64,000 bases of DNA from the NCBI GenBank assembly GCA_945875585.1, contig CAMCLK010000016.1, forward strand, positions 1-64,000, given 5' to 3'. How positions within the stretch are numbered: position 1 is the first letter of the stretch; each line of letters begins with the position of its first letter. A model generated the notes under the pieces. It worked only from the letters and a program-made list of their open reading frames with translations, did no database searches and was not told where the DNA came from. A program made the position numbers and the translations under genes. Shown in pieces: positions 40,470 through 49,334 of this stretch. Source of the DNA: Candidatus Kuenenia stuttgartensis. Lineage in GTDB: Bacteria > Planctomycetota > Planctomycetia > Gemmatales > Gemmataceae.

Positions 40470-41140
40470 TTTTTGACCCCAGAAAGGTTTCCAATGGCTG
40501 CCCAATCGACCGTTGACATTGCCATCTCAGGGTTAACTTGAAAACCGATTTGGGCGAGAATAGGCACTTCGGTCAATCGGGCAAGCTCGGAGCCTGCTTC
40601 TAACGACGCAATGTCATGTGGCGGAGTTATCGCATTCAAAACAACCCCGGCAACATGCAGGCCGCGGGAAGCGCACGCTTCAAGACTTAGCAAAATATGG
40701 TTGAGGGTTCCCAAACAGCGGCGCGCCACAAGTACACATGGAAGCGCAAGCTCCACTGCTAATTCAGCAACGGTAACGCGCGGCCCAAGAGGGCAAAGAA
40801 CGCCACCAGCGCCTTCCACAACATTGAACTTAGATAGCGGCAACCGGCAAACTACCGATGCGGCTATAGAATTCACGTCCAGTTTCTTTCCCTCAAGGCG
40901 TGCTACCAAGCTTGGGGACGCCGGAACACACCCTTCCCAACATGCAATGTCTTCATAGCTTTTGCCGCTTGCATTGGCAAGATCGAGAATATCTGGATGT
41001 TGGCCGGGAGGATACCCAGTTGCCACGGGTTTAAAGGCACCCACTTCTATTCCCTGATCACGCAACAACCGAATAATGCCGCATGACACCACTGTCTTGC
41101 CAACTCCTGTGTCGGTCCCAAGTATCAATATCCCGGCCAT
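40466..41140 (-). CDS. bioD: Dethiobiotin synthetase
   Basis: A 224-residue ATP-dependent enzyme that closes the ureido ring of 7,8-diaminopelargonate with CO2 to give dethiobiotin. ILILGTDTGVGKTVVSCGI is the P-loop; FKPVATGY contains the conserved Lys; VVEGAGGVLCPLG is the carbamate-binding segment; and VLVARRCLGTLNHILLSLEA is the usual GTINHTLLTLEA region with Cys in place of Gly/Thr. The ATG at 41140 follows the bioA stop by one base (TGAAATG), with AAAGG inside the bioA end. It is the second gene of bioA-bioD and overlaps the zinc-ribbon gene. Confidence 0.94.
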   Translation of the reverse strand: MAGILILGTDTGVGKTVVSCGIIRLLRDQGIEVGAFKPVATGYPPGQHPDILDLANASGKSYEDIACWEGCVPASPSLVARLEGKKLDVNSIAASVVCRLPLSKFNVVEGAGGVLCPLGPRVTVAELAVELALPCVLVARRCLGTLNHILLSLEACASRGLHVAGVVLNAITPPHDIASLEAGSELARLTEVPILAQIGFQVNPEMAMSTVDWAAIGNLSGVKK

Positions 41141-41141
41141 T

Positions 41142-42539
41142 TCAAACCTTTCCCAATTGTCCGCCATCTTCAAATGCAAGAATTGCCTGCATCAGGGTCT
41201 GGCATATGTGGCGAATATCATCGGAACTCGAAGCCAGTGGCGGCATGATCACGATGGTATCTCCCAGCGGGCGCAGCAATACGCCCTTTTGCCGCATCCA
41301 ACCACAAATGATCTTGCCAACACACGCTGAAGACGGGAAAGATTCGCCACTGCCCCGATCTTTCATGATTTCAACACCCGCCATAAGACCCCGTTGACGA
41401 ATATCTCCAACCGTTGAAAACCGCTGAAATCCACAAAGTTCCTGCTCCAGTGTGCTAATCAATTCTGCTACATGTGCGGCAAAACCTGGCCTTGCCATCA
41501 ATTCGAGATTTGCAAGAGCCACGGCGGCACCCAGCGGATTCCCCGTGTAGGTATGCCCGTGGTAAAAACCTCTTCCTGCTTCCGGCCTTCCTGCAAAAAC
41601 ACTGTGTATCTCGCTGTTTGTCAGAGTAGCTGCCAACGGTAAATAGCCTCCCGTCAATCCTTTCGCCAAACACAGAAAATCGGGGATCACCTTTTCACCT
41701 TCGCAGGCAAACATGGTCCCCGTTCGGTAGAAGCCCGTCGCCACTTCATCGGCAATCAGGTGCACATCACACTGACGAGTCACTTCACGGATCTGCGTCA
41801 GGTAACCATCGGGAAGAGGAATCATCCCGGCGGCACCCTGAATTCCCGGTTCAATAATGACTGCTGAAAGTTGATCCGCATGTTTCCGTATAAGTTGCGC
41901 TGCTTCGGCAGCACAGGCTATGCCGCAGGTGGGTCGTTTCAGATTCAGAGGGCAGCGGTAACACGCGGGCTGGCATGCATGCAACGCCGCCACTCTCAAG
42001 GGACCGAAGCGATCGTGAAACAAACCCAGGTCGCCAACTCCCACTGCGCCAAGCGTGTCACCGTGGTAGGCCCCCCTCAGCGAGAGAAATAGCGACTTCC
42101 CCGGCTTGGGATCATCCCGTTGAAGCTGATATTGAAACGACATTTTCAGAGCCGCTTCGACCGCCGTGGCACCATCATCTGAAAAAAAGACACGGCTCAA
42201 ACCGGCTGGAGCTAATTCTGCCAGACGCCTAGCCAAAACAATCGCTGGGGCATGGCTTGCCCCTAGAAGTGTGCTGTGTGCAACCCGGCCAAGCTGATTA
42301 CGGATCGCCAAATCTAACTCTGGAACTCGGTGTCCATGGATATTGCACCAAAGAGACGATGTACCATCGAGGTATCGATTACCGTCGAGGTCGATCAACC
42401 AACATCCTTCCGCACGGTCGATAATGAGCGGCGGATCGGTGGGATGAAGCGTGGGAGAACTGAATGGATGCCACAGGTGATCGGCATCCCAACGTTCAAG
42501 GGTGGCACGGTCTGGTTGATCAGGGTTATTTGATGACAT
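41142..42539 (-). CDS. bioA: Adenosylmethionine-8-amino-7-oxononanoate aminotransferase
   Basis: A 465-residue class III PLP enzyme that transfers the amino group of S-adenosylmethionine to KAPA, giving DAPA. Recognisable segments are HLWHPFSSP at the N-terminus, LDGTSSLWCNIHGHRVPELDLAI, FFSDDGATAVEAALKM, GAYHGDTLGAVGVG, LIADEVATGFYRTG and the PLP lysine in CLAKGLTGGYLPL. Tyr in GAYHGD is also diagnostic of BioA. The ATG at 42539 is preferred over a TTG seven codons upstream. It opens the bioA-bioD unit; bioB and bioF are not in the window. The gene is divergent from metF. Confidence 0.95.
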   Translation of the reverse strand: MSSNNPDQPDRATLERWDADHLWHPFSSPTLHPTDPPLIIDRAEGCWLIDLDGNRYLDGTSSLWCNIHGHRVPELDLAIRNQLGRVAHSTLLGASHAPAIVLARRLAELAPAGLSRVFFSDDGATAVEAALKMSFQYQLQRDDPKPGKSLFLSLRGAYHGDTLGAVGVGDLGLFHDRFGPLRVAALHACQPACYRCPLNLKRPTCGIACAAEAAQLIRKHADQLSAVIIEPGIQGAAGMIPLPDGYLTQIREVTRQCDVHLIADEVATGFYRTGTMFACEGEKVIPDFLCLAKGLTGGYLPLAATLTNSEIHSVFAGRPEAGRGFYHGHTYTGNPLGAAVALANLELMARPGFAAHVAELISTLEQELCGFQRFSTVGDIRQRGLMAGVEIMKDRGSGESFPSSACVGKIICGWMRQKGVLLRPLGDTIVIMPPLASSSDDIRHICQTLMQAILAFEDGGQLGKV

Positions 42540-42665
42540 GTTGATTCCGGGCAAAGACAATTACGCAACATTAGCAGATTAGCCATTGCCCGGCCTTCTA
42601 TCATCAAGACGTCTAGCCCTTTGCCTGCTATCCTGCCTTTGAACAGACTCATGGGAATGGTAATT

Positions 42666-43544
42666 ATGCGACTTTCGTCAATCTTCAACACTGCCGGGCC
42701 AGTACTTTCGTTCGAGGTTTATCCCCCACGAACAGAGGCGGGCTACCAGTCCATGTATGCCTCGGTAGATCGGCTAATGGCCTTTCGGCCCGGGTTCTTT
42801 TCGTGCACCTATGGAGCAGGTGGCAGCACACAGGGGCCAACTCTCGACATCTGCACCGAAATTATGCGGCGGCATCAGGTGCCGGTCATGGCACACCTCA
42901 CGTGCGTGGGTTCCACCGTTGCCGAACTTGAGGCATGGCTGGATCAGGCACGTTCGCGCGGCGTTCCGAATATCATGGCTCTGCGCGGCGACCCACCTCA
43001 GGGGCAGGAACAGTTTTCCAAAGTTGAAGGTGGATTGGGTTACGCCAACGAACTGGTGGAACTCATAAGGTCGCGATATTCAAATTTTGGCATAGGAGTA
43101 GGCGGGTATCCTGAAGTTCATCAAGAAGCACCATCGCCGGAAGCTGACCTAGCCAACCTGAAACGCAAGGTCGATGCAGGTGCCGATGCCATTGTCACGC
43201 AGCTGTTTTATGAAAACGGAGATTTCTTCCGGTTCCGAGATCAATGCCATCGGGCAGGCATTAACGTTCCGATTGTTCCCGGTCTTTTGCCTATCGTTAA
43301 TTTCCCGCAGGTTCGGCGAATCACTTCGCTTTGCAAGGCGCGCATTCCAGCGGAATTGCACGCGCAGCTTGAAGCGAGCAAAGAAAACCCTGAAGCGGCC
43401 GCAACCATCGGCGTGGAACATGCGGCCCGTCAGGTAGAAGGATTACTGGCCGCGGGGGTACCGGGCATCCACTTTTATGTGCTCAACCAGTCTGAGGCGA
43501 CCCGTCAGGTGTTGTCGTCATTGGGCATGGACAAAACCGCGTAG
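42666..43544 (+). CDS. metF: 5,10-methylenetetrahydrofolate reductase
   Basis: A 292-residue FAD-dependent TIM barrel reducing 5,10-methylene-THF to 5-methyl-THF for methionine synthesis. VLSFEVYPPRTEAG contains the catalytic Glu; FFSCTYGAGGSTQGPTLD, AHLTCVGST, NIMALRGDPP, GVGGYPEVHQEAPS and ADAIVTQLFYENGDFFRF are family blocks. The ATG at 42666 is chosen because the family sequence starts there and GGAATGG lies upstream; ATGs at 42657 and further up are possible. It converges on yqgF, 8 bases away. No metH or metE is nearby. Confidence 0.94.
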   Translation: MRLSSIFNTAGPVLSFEVYPPRTEAGYQSMYASVDRLMAFRPGFFSCTYGAGGSTQGPTLDICTEIMRRHQVPVMAHLTCVGSTVAELEAWLDQARSRGVPNIMALRGDPPQGQEQFSKVEGGLGYANELVELIRSRYSNFGIGVGGYPEVHQEAPSPEADLANLKRKVDAGADAIVTQLFYENGDFFRFRDQCHRAGINVPIVPGLLPIVNFPQVRRITSLCKARIPAELHAQLEASKENPEAAATIGVEHAARQVEGLLAAGVPGIHFYVLNQSEATRQVLSSLGMDKTA

Positions 43545-43552
43545 ACCCAACG

Positions 43553-43993
43553 TTATGATTCCTGAACCTCTGGGCATCCTGCCTCAATCCACGTTGTGAG
43601 CAGGACCTGCGCCGCCAAGGCATCGCGGCGCGATTTTCGTTCGGCATGGCTTAAACCTGCGGACCACAAAAGTCCTTCAGCGATTTTTGTTGTGTAACTT
43701 TCGTTGAAGTACACCATTGGTAGGCCTGTGACATCGGCCACCCAATCGCCAAACGCCCTTGCGCGTCTGGCCGACTCGCCTTCCTCGCCCAAACCGCGCA
43801 GGGGTAGTCCCATCACCAGCAAAACAGGCTCTTCCTCGCGCACCAGAGCCAAAATAAATGCCTCGTCGCGGACCTGGGTAGACCGCTCGAGCTTTTTCAA
43901 TGGAAACGCGAATTTCCGGTCCGGATCACTGATAGCGAAACCAACCCGGCGTTCGCCAGGGTCTACCGCCATCACTTTTCCCGGTGGTTTCAC
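43553..43993 (-). CDS. YqgF/RuvX-type RNase H-fold nuclease
   Basis: A 146-residue protein of the YqgF (RuvX) family, involved in 16S rRNA 5'-end maturation and annotated as a putative Holliday junction resolvase. MAVDPGERRVGFAISDP gives the first catalytic Asp. VMGLPLRGLGEEGESARRARAFGDWV is the family's second block, and VYFNESYTTKIAEGLL the Glu-containing third. RKSRRDALAAQVLLTTWIE carries the final Asp. GTG at 43993 overlaps the manC stop codon, so the two are translationally coupled. Confidence 0.92.
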   Translation of the reverse strand: MKPPGKVMAVDPGERRVGFAISDPDRKFAFPLKKLERSTQVRDEAFILALVREEEPVLLVMGLPLRGLGEEGESARRARAFGDWVADVTGLPMVYFNESYTTKIAEGLLWSAGLSHAERKSRRDALAAQVLLTTWIEAGCPEVQES

Positions 43994-45087
43994 AGACGGT
44001 CCTTCCTTCCGGTTCGGCGAAGTTCTTCAACAATCTCCTTGACCGCGCTCTCATCTTCCTTGCGGGCAATCAGCAGGCAGTCGCCATCTTCAATGATTAA
44101 CAAATTCTCTACGCCCAGTGTAGCAATGGTACGCCCCTTGGGAGCCACAACCACACAACCGCGTGTTCGAATTCCCACATGGTCTGCCTGAATGGTATTC
44201 CCGTGTGTATCTTGCGGATTGAGGCGTTCGAGGGCCAACCAGCTACCGACATCGTCCCACTGGAAGGGCGCGCCCAGCACCACGACTTCGTCATGTTTCT
44301 CAAGCAGTGCGTAGTCAATGCTCACTTTTTCAAGCGTTGGGAAAATGTTGGCCATAACTGAATCGCGCTGAGGGGTGTCCCAAGCCTCGGCAATACGCAT
44401 TACGCCGTCCCGCAAGGCTGGTTTATGAGCTGCCAAGGCATCGAGAACCGCACGCGGTTTCCAGGCAAAAATACCGGCATTCCAAAGGTATTCACCATTC
44501 GCCACGTAGTCGCGTGCCACCTCCAAAGGCGGTTTCTCGCGGAAGGAACGCACGCGGAATGCCTCCACTCCCAACCTGCCAGATAACGGCTGCCCGCGTT
44601 GTATGTAACCGTAACCGGTGGATGGGAAAGTAGGAGGCACCCCAATCGTAACAAATGCCCGTGGATGCTCTTCCACCACTTGGGCCGCCGCCTGAAGAGC
44701 TCGGCGAAACAAGCCGGCAGGTTCAATAACATGATCGGCAGGGCAGGTGAAAAACACGCCATCTGGATCTGTTCGCGCCAACAACGCCGCGGCCAAGGCA
44801 ACACATGGCGCCGTGTCGCGACCGGTTGGTTCGCCAATCACCATGTCGGATGGGATTTCCGGTAATTGCTCGCGGGTTCGGGCCACATGTGCCTGTCCCG
44901 TTACAACCATCAGGTCACGTGGGGCCACCAACCCTTCGAGCCGGTCGGCAGTTTCCTGAAGCAGCGAGCGATCTCCGCGCATGGCGAGGAATTGTTTGGG
45001 CATATCTTGTCTGCTGCGTGGCCAGAATCGGGTGCCCCCGCCACCAGCCATAATCAGGGCTCTTAAGGACTTTATAGGTGTTGTCAT
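43990..45087 (-). CDS. manC: Mannose-1-phosphate guanylyltransferase
   Basis: A 365-residue GT-A nucleotidyltransferase making GDP-mannose. IMAGGGGTRFWPRSRQDMPKQFL is the nucleotide-binding signature. FFTCPADHVI holds the metal-binding Asp; GYGYIQRG, FREKPPLEVARDYV, YLWNAGIFAWK and FQWDDVGSWLAL are the other family blocks. The fused isomerase cupin of type II PMI-GMP enzymes is absent, so this is the monofunctional form. It supplies GDP-mannose for exopolysaccharide or glycoprotein glycans. It overlaps yqgF and lies 28 bases after the UDP-sugar pyrophosphorylase gene, suggesting one transcript. Confidence 0.94.
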   Translation of the reverse strand: MTTPIKSLRALIMAGGGGTRFWPRSRQDMPKQFLAMRGDRSLLQETADRLEGLVAPRDLMVVTGQAHVARTREQLPEIPSDMVIGEPTGRDTAPCVALAAALLARTDPDGVFFTCPADHVIEPAGLFRRALQAAAQVVEEHPRAFVTIGVPPTFPSTGYGYIQRGQPLSGRLGVEAFRVRSFREKPPLEVARDYVANGEYLWNAGIFAWKPRAVLDALAAHKPALRDGVMRIAEAWDTPQRDSVMANIFPTLEKVSIDYALLEKHDEVVVLGAPFQWDDVGSWLALERLNPQDTHGNTIQADHVGIRTRGCVVVAPKGRTIATLGVENLLIIEDGDCLLIARKEDESAVKEIVEELRRTGRKDRL

Positions 45088-45115
45088 GGCAAATCCTTGT
45101 ACTAACCAAAAAGAA

Positions 45116-46513
45116 TCAAGACTTTAAGAGCACGGGACGCGACCAGTCGATGGCGCGAAGCATGCTCGGATCGAGGTCCGCCGGTTCAAGCCCTGCGGAC
45201 GGGGCAATTTCAATAGGCACTTGGGCATTACCTGCACCATCCGTGGGCACGCTAACACCTGCCGCCTGGATCCACCGAACCGCCAGCCGCGACTGCGCCA
45301 CACGCACAGCGGCTGGGCTGTCAGCGCCATCGGCATTCTTCAGTGGGGCGAATTCGTCTTCCCGCGAAGTCCACACCAACAACCATGGGTTGGCATGGGG
45401 TAGAATATCGAACATGAATTTTTCGAATTTAAGCGCGTTTTCTCGCGCCGGCACCTGAATCCCATGCTGAGGAGTCCAATGAGATACCTTTTTCAGCGCG
45501 GCATGGTAAGGCATCAGGTCATTACCCGATGCAGCCCTTTTGAGAAATTCAACCGAAAAGCAATGAATGGCAGGGTTCCCCGCATTGAACAAAATACCAC
45601 CGCTGCGGTCGGTCGCCTCGTCCATTTCTTTAGGCAGATCTGAATACTCAACAATATGGCAGGAACCTGCAACGCTGGCAAAAACACCGAGCTTTTCACC
45701 CGCATGACGGCGGGCAATCACTTTGCTGGATGCCTGTGATCCGGCTAAAATATGCCGGCCGAGGAATACAGGATCGGCAATGCGCACCAACGGATTGTCG
45801 ACTTGAAAATAAAAGAGGTGCTGAATCCCCAAAGCGCTGAGTTTGTCGAGCCAACCTTGCCGCGATAGCGCTGCCAAACAACCACCATGTCCGTCTGGTG
45901 CCGAGAAGATGCGGCCCGGGCCTTCCAGCAACACCCTTCCGGTGGCACGGTCGAGGGCCGGCATTTCCGCCTGAGTGAAAAACAGAACGTCGGTTTCTTT
46001 GAGCCCGAAATAATCGTGACTGGCGAAAAAAGCCCGAGTTGCGGAATCGGTTGCCCGACTGGTCATGATCAGGAATGGTGGCGTGCGCCCGAAACGACGG
46101 CCAAGTTCCAGAACTTTCTCGGCATGAATTTGATAAAGCGTGGCGCCGGTTACGGGCCCTACGCGAAAACAGCCCTTGGGAAGGTCGGAACCCAATCGGC
46201 TGCCTTGGCCACCTGCCACAAGAACCACCGCAACCAATCCATCGCGTAAAACCTGAAGGCCAACGGCGCGGGCTGCGGGATCCTCTTGGGCTGATGCGAT
46301 AGGAGGCGGTTCAAGCTGTTTCAGGGAGAGTGGTTGCGCCAAACTCTTCCCTTGAAAGAGTTCCGAAAGCATAACGGGGTCGAGCCCTGCCAACTCGGCG
46401 GCGAAAAGTGATCCGGCGATCGGATCCAGATGCGCCAGATGATCCACGAGGTGGCTCTGACCGCAATCGGCCAGGCGTTTGGCGACTTCAGGGTGCAAGC
46501 AGGCGTTCATCAT
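45116..46513 (-). CDS. UDP-N-acetylhexosamine/UDP-sugar pyrophosphorylase (UDPGP family)
   Basis: A 465-residue enzyme of the eukaryote-like UDPGP family, not the GlmU or GalU type. The signature VLVAGGQGSRLGSDLPKGCF matches the UTP-binding loop of AGX1/UAP1. Later blocks are PPFLIMTSRATD, GRIFSAPDGHGGCLAALSRQGWLDKL, HLFYFQVDNPLVRIADPVFLG, SSKVIARRHAGEKLGVFA and EYSDLP. These favour UDP-GlcNAc/GalNAc synthesis from the hexosamine-1-phosphate and UTP. The leader of about 60 residues is helical, as in UAP1. It begins the leftward group that includes manC and yqgF, all cell-envelope sugar supply apart from yqgF. Confidence 0.9.
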   Translation of the reverse strand: MMNACLHPEVAKRLADCGQSHLVDHLAHLDPIAGSLFAAELAGLDPVMLSELFQGKSLAQPLSLKQLEPPPIASAQEDPAARAVGLQVLRDGLVAVVLVAGGQGSRLGSDLPKGCFRVGPVTGATLYQIHAEKVLELGRRFGRTPPFLIMTSRATDSATRAFFASHDYFGLKETDVLFFTQAEMPALDRATGRVLLEGPGRIFSAPDGHGGCLAALSRQGWLDKLSALGIQHLFYFQVDNPLVRIADPVFLGRHILAGSQASSKVIARRHAGEKLGVFASVAGSCHIVEYSDLPKEMDEATDRSGGILFNAGNPAIHCFSVEFLKRAASGNDLMPYHAALKKVSHWTPQHGIQVPARENALKFEKFMFDILPHANPWLLVWTSREDEFAPLKNADGADSPAAVRVAQSRLAVRWIQAAGVSVPTDGAGNAQVPIEIAPSAGLEPADLDPSMLRAIDWSRPVLLKS

Positions 46514-46545
46514 TCGACGCTATACCGCAACACCCGCCCACCGAA

Positions 46546-47328
46546 TCAATGCAGGTCGAAACTGAGACCGTCGTAGGCCACATGAACGTTGGGTGGCAGT
46601 TCCGACTCCAGTTGCGCATGATCCAGTTCGTGCCCAATATGCGTCAAAAAGGCCTGCTTCGGTTGCAGCCTGTCAATAATGTCAAGCGCCTCGGGAACAC
46701 TGAGGTGGCCCGGATGCGGACGACGACGCAGACAACCGAGTACCAGGGTGTCGAGATCTTCCAGCAGCGGCCAGCTCGAGCGCGGGATTTCCTTAACATC
46801 GGTGCAATAAGCGGCATTGCGTACGCGAAACCCCAAAACGTGGAACGGGCCGTGTTCCATGGGAATAGGAACAACCGTTTCCCCAAGTACTTCAAATGGT
46901 TCGTGCTTGATGCGCCTGAGACTGATCTGAGGAACGAATCCCGCCGTGAGTGACTGGGCACCGGCACTGAAGGCATAGCCGAATGCCTGACGAACACGCA
47001 GTTCGGTTTCGGCATCGCATAGCAATGGTACCGGACCACCAATTTGGAAGGGAATGGGGCGGAGGTCGTCGAGGCCGTGGAGGTGATCGGCATGGTAATG
47101 CGTGAGCAGCACGGTATGCACAGGAGGCGATCCGACTCTCAGCAGCTGCAACCGAAGCTCTGGCGGCGTATCAATCAGAAGGTTCCCGCCGGGCAGGCGA
47201 AGAAGCACGGCACACCGATAGCGGTTGTTGCGGGGGTCTGAAGAACGACAGACATCGCAATCGCACCCCAGCATGGGAACACCAACAGATGTTCCAGTGC
47301 CCAAAAAAGAAAATGTGCCGCCCTTCAT
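46546..47328 (-). CDS. Metallo-beta-lactamase-fold hydrolase, PhnP-like
   Basis: A 260-residue MBL-fold protein starting FSFLGTGTSVGVPMLGCDCDVCRSSDPRNNRYR, the N-terminus of PhnP-like enzymes with its structural Cys cluster (CDCDVC). The metal motif HYHADHLHGLDDL is complete, and the later HPGHLSVPEAL and THIGHELDH histidines would finish the site. PhnP hydrolyses 2',3'-cyclic nucleotides and ribose 1,2-cyclic phosphate in phosphonate use; close homologues in other bacteria are of unknown role, and no phn genes are near. It is divergent from ffh and separated from it by 177 bases. Confidence 0.9.
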   Translation of the reverse strand: MKGGTFSFLGTGTSVGVPMLGCDCDVCRSSDPRNNRYRCAVLLRLPGGNLLIDTPPELRLQLLRVGSPPVHTVLLTHYHADHLHGLDDLRPIPFQIGGPVPLLCDAETELRVRQAFGYAFSAGAQSLTAGFVPQISLRRIKHEPFEVLGETVVPIPMEHGPFHVLGFRVRNAAYCTDVKEIPRSSWPLLEDLDTLVLGCLRRRPHPGHLSVPEALDIIDRLQPKQAFLTHIGHELDHAQLESELPPNVHVAYDGLSFDLH

Positions 47329-47505
47329 GCTTTCAATGCTCGCGAGTGGGTGCGCCTTAAAACGTCAGTGTATGGATCTCAGGCCTCTTCGGAATGCAGT
47401 GACCGGTTGCGCAATTCCCTCGGGAACTTTACAATGATCTGTTCTGGAAGGTATGAAGGCAGCAGGGGGGCCCTGCGGCTATCTCTTCCGTTTGTGCCGG
47501 GCACC

Positions 47506-48981
47506 ATGTTCGAAAGCCTGCAACAAACTCTTGGTGAGGCGCTCAAGCGCCTGCGCGGACGCGGAAGGCTCACCGAAGCCAATATCCGTGATGCCATGCA
47601 AGACGTGCGTAGAGCCTTGCTCGATGCGGATGTCCATCATCAGGTTGTCGAAACATTTCTGACTCGTGTCACCGAAAAATCGGTTGGCCAGACAGTCCTG
47701 CGCTCCATCGACCCGGGCGAACAGATTCTCAAGTGTGTGTACGACGAGTTGGTTGCCCTGATGGGCCCCGTCGATACCGCACTGCCCGCAGCCCGCAAAG
47801 ATCGGCCAGCCATCGTGATGCTGTGCGGCCTTCAAGGGCAGGGCAAAACCACCACAGCTGGAAAGTTGGCACTGACAGCCAAACAAGCTGGCCGCAAACC
47901 AATGCTGGTGGCTGCCGACCTGCAGCGCCCCGCAGCAATGGAACAGTTGCGCCTTCTGGGCGAGCAGATCGATGTGCCGGTTTACCTTGAATTAGGCCAA
48001 ATCGATGCTTCAGGTAACCGCATTGGCGGGCCGGGCGCTGTAGAAATCTGCAAAACCGCTTTGGCACGTGCCCGCGATCGCGGTTGCGACCTGATTATTC
48101 TCGATACCGCAGGCCGTCTCCATGTTGCTGAAATGCCCATGGAAGAGCTGCGGCAAATCGACCGCGTGGTTGGCCCGGACCATGTGTATCTCGTCTGCGA
48201 TGCCTTGACCGGCCAAGATGCCGTCAACAGCGCGCAGGCTTTTAACGAAGCACTCGAACTCAACGGCGTCATCCTCACCAAGATGGATGGCGATGCTCGC
48301 GGTGGTGCCGCGCTTTCTATTAAGGAAGTCACGCGGGTTCCGATCAAATTCCTCGGTATGGGCGAAAAGCTCGACCGCCTTGAGGAATTTCGGCCCGAGG
48401 GGATGGCCCAGCGCATTCTGGGTCAGGGCGATATACTGTCGCTGATCGATAAAGTTTCGCGTGTTCAATCCGAGATTTCAGACGAAGAACGCGAAAAGCA
48501 GCAGAAGAAACTTGAGGAAGGCTCGTTCAACCTCAATGACTTCCGCAAACAGCTCGACATGCTCAAAAAGATGGGTCCCGCCAAGGACCTGATCAACAGC
48601 ATGCCAGGCATGTCGCAACTCATGCCTGCAGGGCAGGATCCGGAACAGTCCATCCGCCGGATTCAAGGAATTATCGATTCGATGACCCGCCGGGAGCGAG
48701 CAGACCCCGACGAAATCGACTATGATCGCCGATTGCGCATTGCTCGTGGTAGCGGGACACGCGCGGAAGAAGTGAAGCAACTTTTGACGCAGTTTGAGAT
48801 GATGCGCAACGTGATGAGGGCGATGGCGAAAATGAGCATGCTCGAGCGCATCAAAATGATGTCGGGCATGAGCAAGATGGGCGCGTTCATGCCGGGGGCC
48901 AAGATTGTGTCGAAAGGCGACACCGGGCACCGGAAGAGTCCGCGAGAACGCGCCGAGGATCGGAAAAAGAAAAAGCGCTAG
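47506..48981 (+). CDS. ffh: Signal recognition particle protein Ffh
   Basis: A 491-residue SRP GTPase that binds signal peptides of inner-membrane proteins and pairs with FtsY. The N domain starts MFESLQQTLGEALKRLRGRGRLTEANI. The G domain contains GLQGQGKTTTAGKLA, LVAADLQRPAAMEQL, IILDTAGRLHV, LTKMDGDARGGAALS and GMGEKLDRLEEF. The M domain is Met-rich (FRKQLDMLKKMG, MPGMSQLMPAG, MMRNVMRAMAKMSMLERIKMMSGMSKMG), with an unusually Met-dense end. The ATG at 47506 matches the family start. In-frame codons from 47350 would add about 50 residues without family match. It heads the ffh-rpsP-trmD-rplS cluster. Confidence 0.96.
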   Translation: MFESLQQTLGEALKRLRGRGRLTEANIRDAMQDVRRALLDADVHHQVVETFLTRVTEKSVGQTVLRSIDPGEQILKCVYDELVALMGPVDTALPAARKDRPAIVMLCGLQGQGKTTTAGKLALTAKQAGRKPMLVAADLQRPAAMEQLRLLGEQIDVPVYLELGQIDASGNRIGGPGAVEICKTALARARDRGCDLIILDTAGRLHVAEMPMEELRQIDRVVGPDHVYLVCDALTGQDAVNSAQAFNEALELNGVILTKMDGDARGGAALSIKEVTRVPIKFLGMGEKLDRLEEFRPEGMAQRILGQGDILSLIDKVSRVQSEISDEEREKQQKKLEEGSFNLNDFRKQLDMLKKMGPAKDLINSMPGMSQLMPAGQDPEQSIRRIQGIIDSMTRRERADPDEIDYDRRLRIARGSGTRAEEVKQLLTQFEMMRNVMRAMAKMSMLERIKMMSGMSKMGAFMPGAKIVSKGDTGHRKSPRERAEDRKKKKR

Positions 48982-49030
48982 GGAAGTGCTTTATCGACTT
49001 GGGTCTGTTTTTCATGATGAGAGGTGATTC

Positions 49031-49312
49031 GTGGCCGTACGCATTCGCATGAAGCAACTGGGACGGAAGCACCGGCATTTCTTCCGTATCGTGGCGATTG
49101 ATCATCATCAACCACGCGATGGTCGGGTGTTGGAAGAGTTGGGAACCTACGATCCGCACTTAACCGATAAGGATGCGCGGGTAACCTTGATTCCCGACCG
49201 CATTGAGTACTGGATGAGCGTCGGCGCCAAGCCCAGCGACAACGTCCAAATCTTCTTGAAGAAGTATATGGACCGTTTCCGTCAGGCCGCTGCAGCCGAA
49301 AAGACCTCCTGA
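49031..49312 (+). CDS. rpsP: Small ribosomal subunit protein S16
   Basis: A 93-residue 30S assembly protein. MAVRIRMKQLGRKHRHFFRIVAIDHHQPRDGRVLEELGTYDP is the S16 signature, followed by DRIEYWMSVGAKPSDNV and a short basic-to-acidic tail. The start is GTG at 49031 with GAGAGGTG about 6 bases upstream. It stands between ffh and trmD, the conserved bacterial order. Confidence 0.97.
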   Translation: MAVRIRMKQLGRKHRHFFRIVAIDHHQPRDGRVLEELGTYDPHLTDKDARVTLIPDRIEYWMSVGAKPSDNVQIFLKKYMDRFRQAAAAEKTS

Positions 49313-49334
49313 GCTGGTGCCAACTTCAGGTGCC

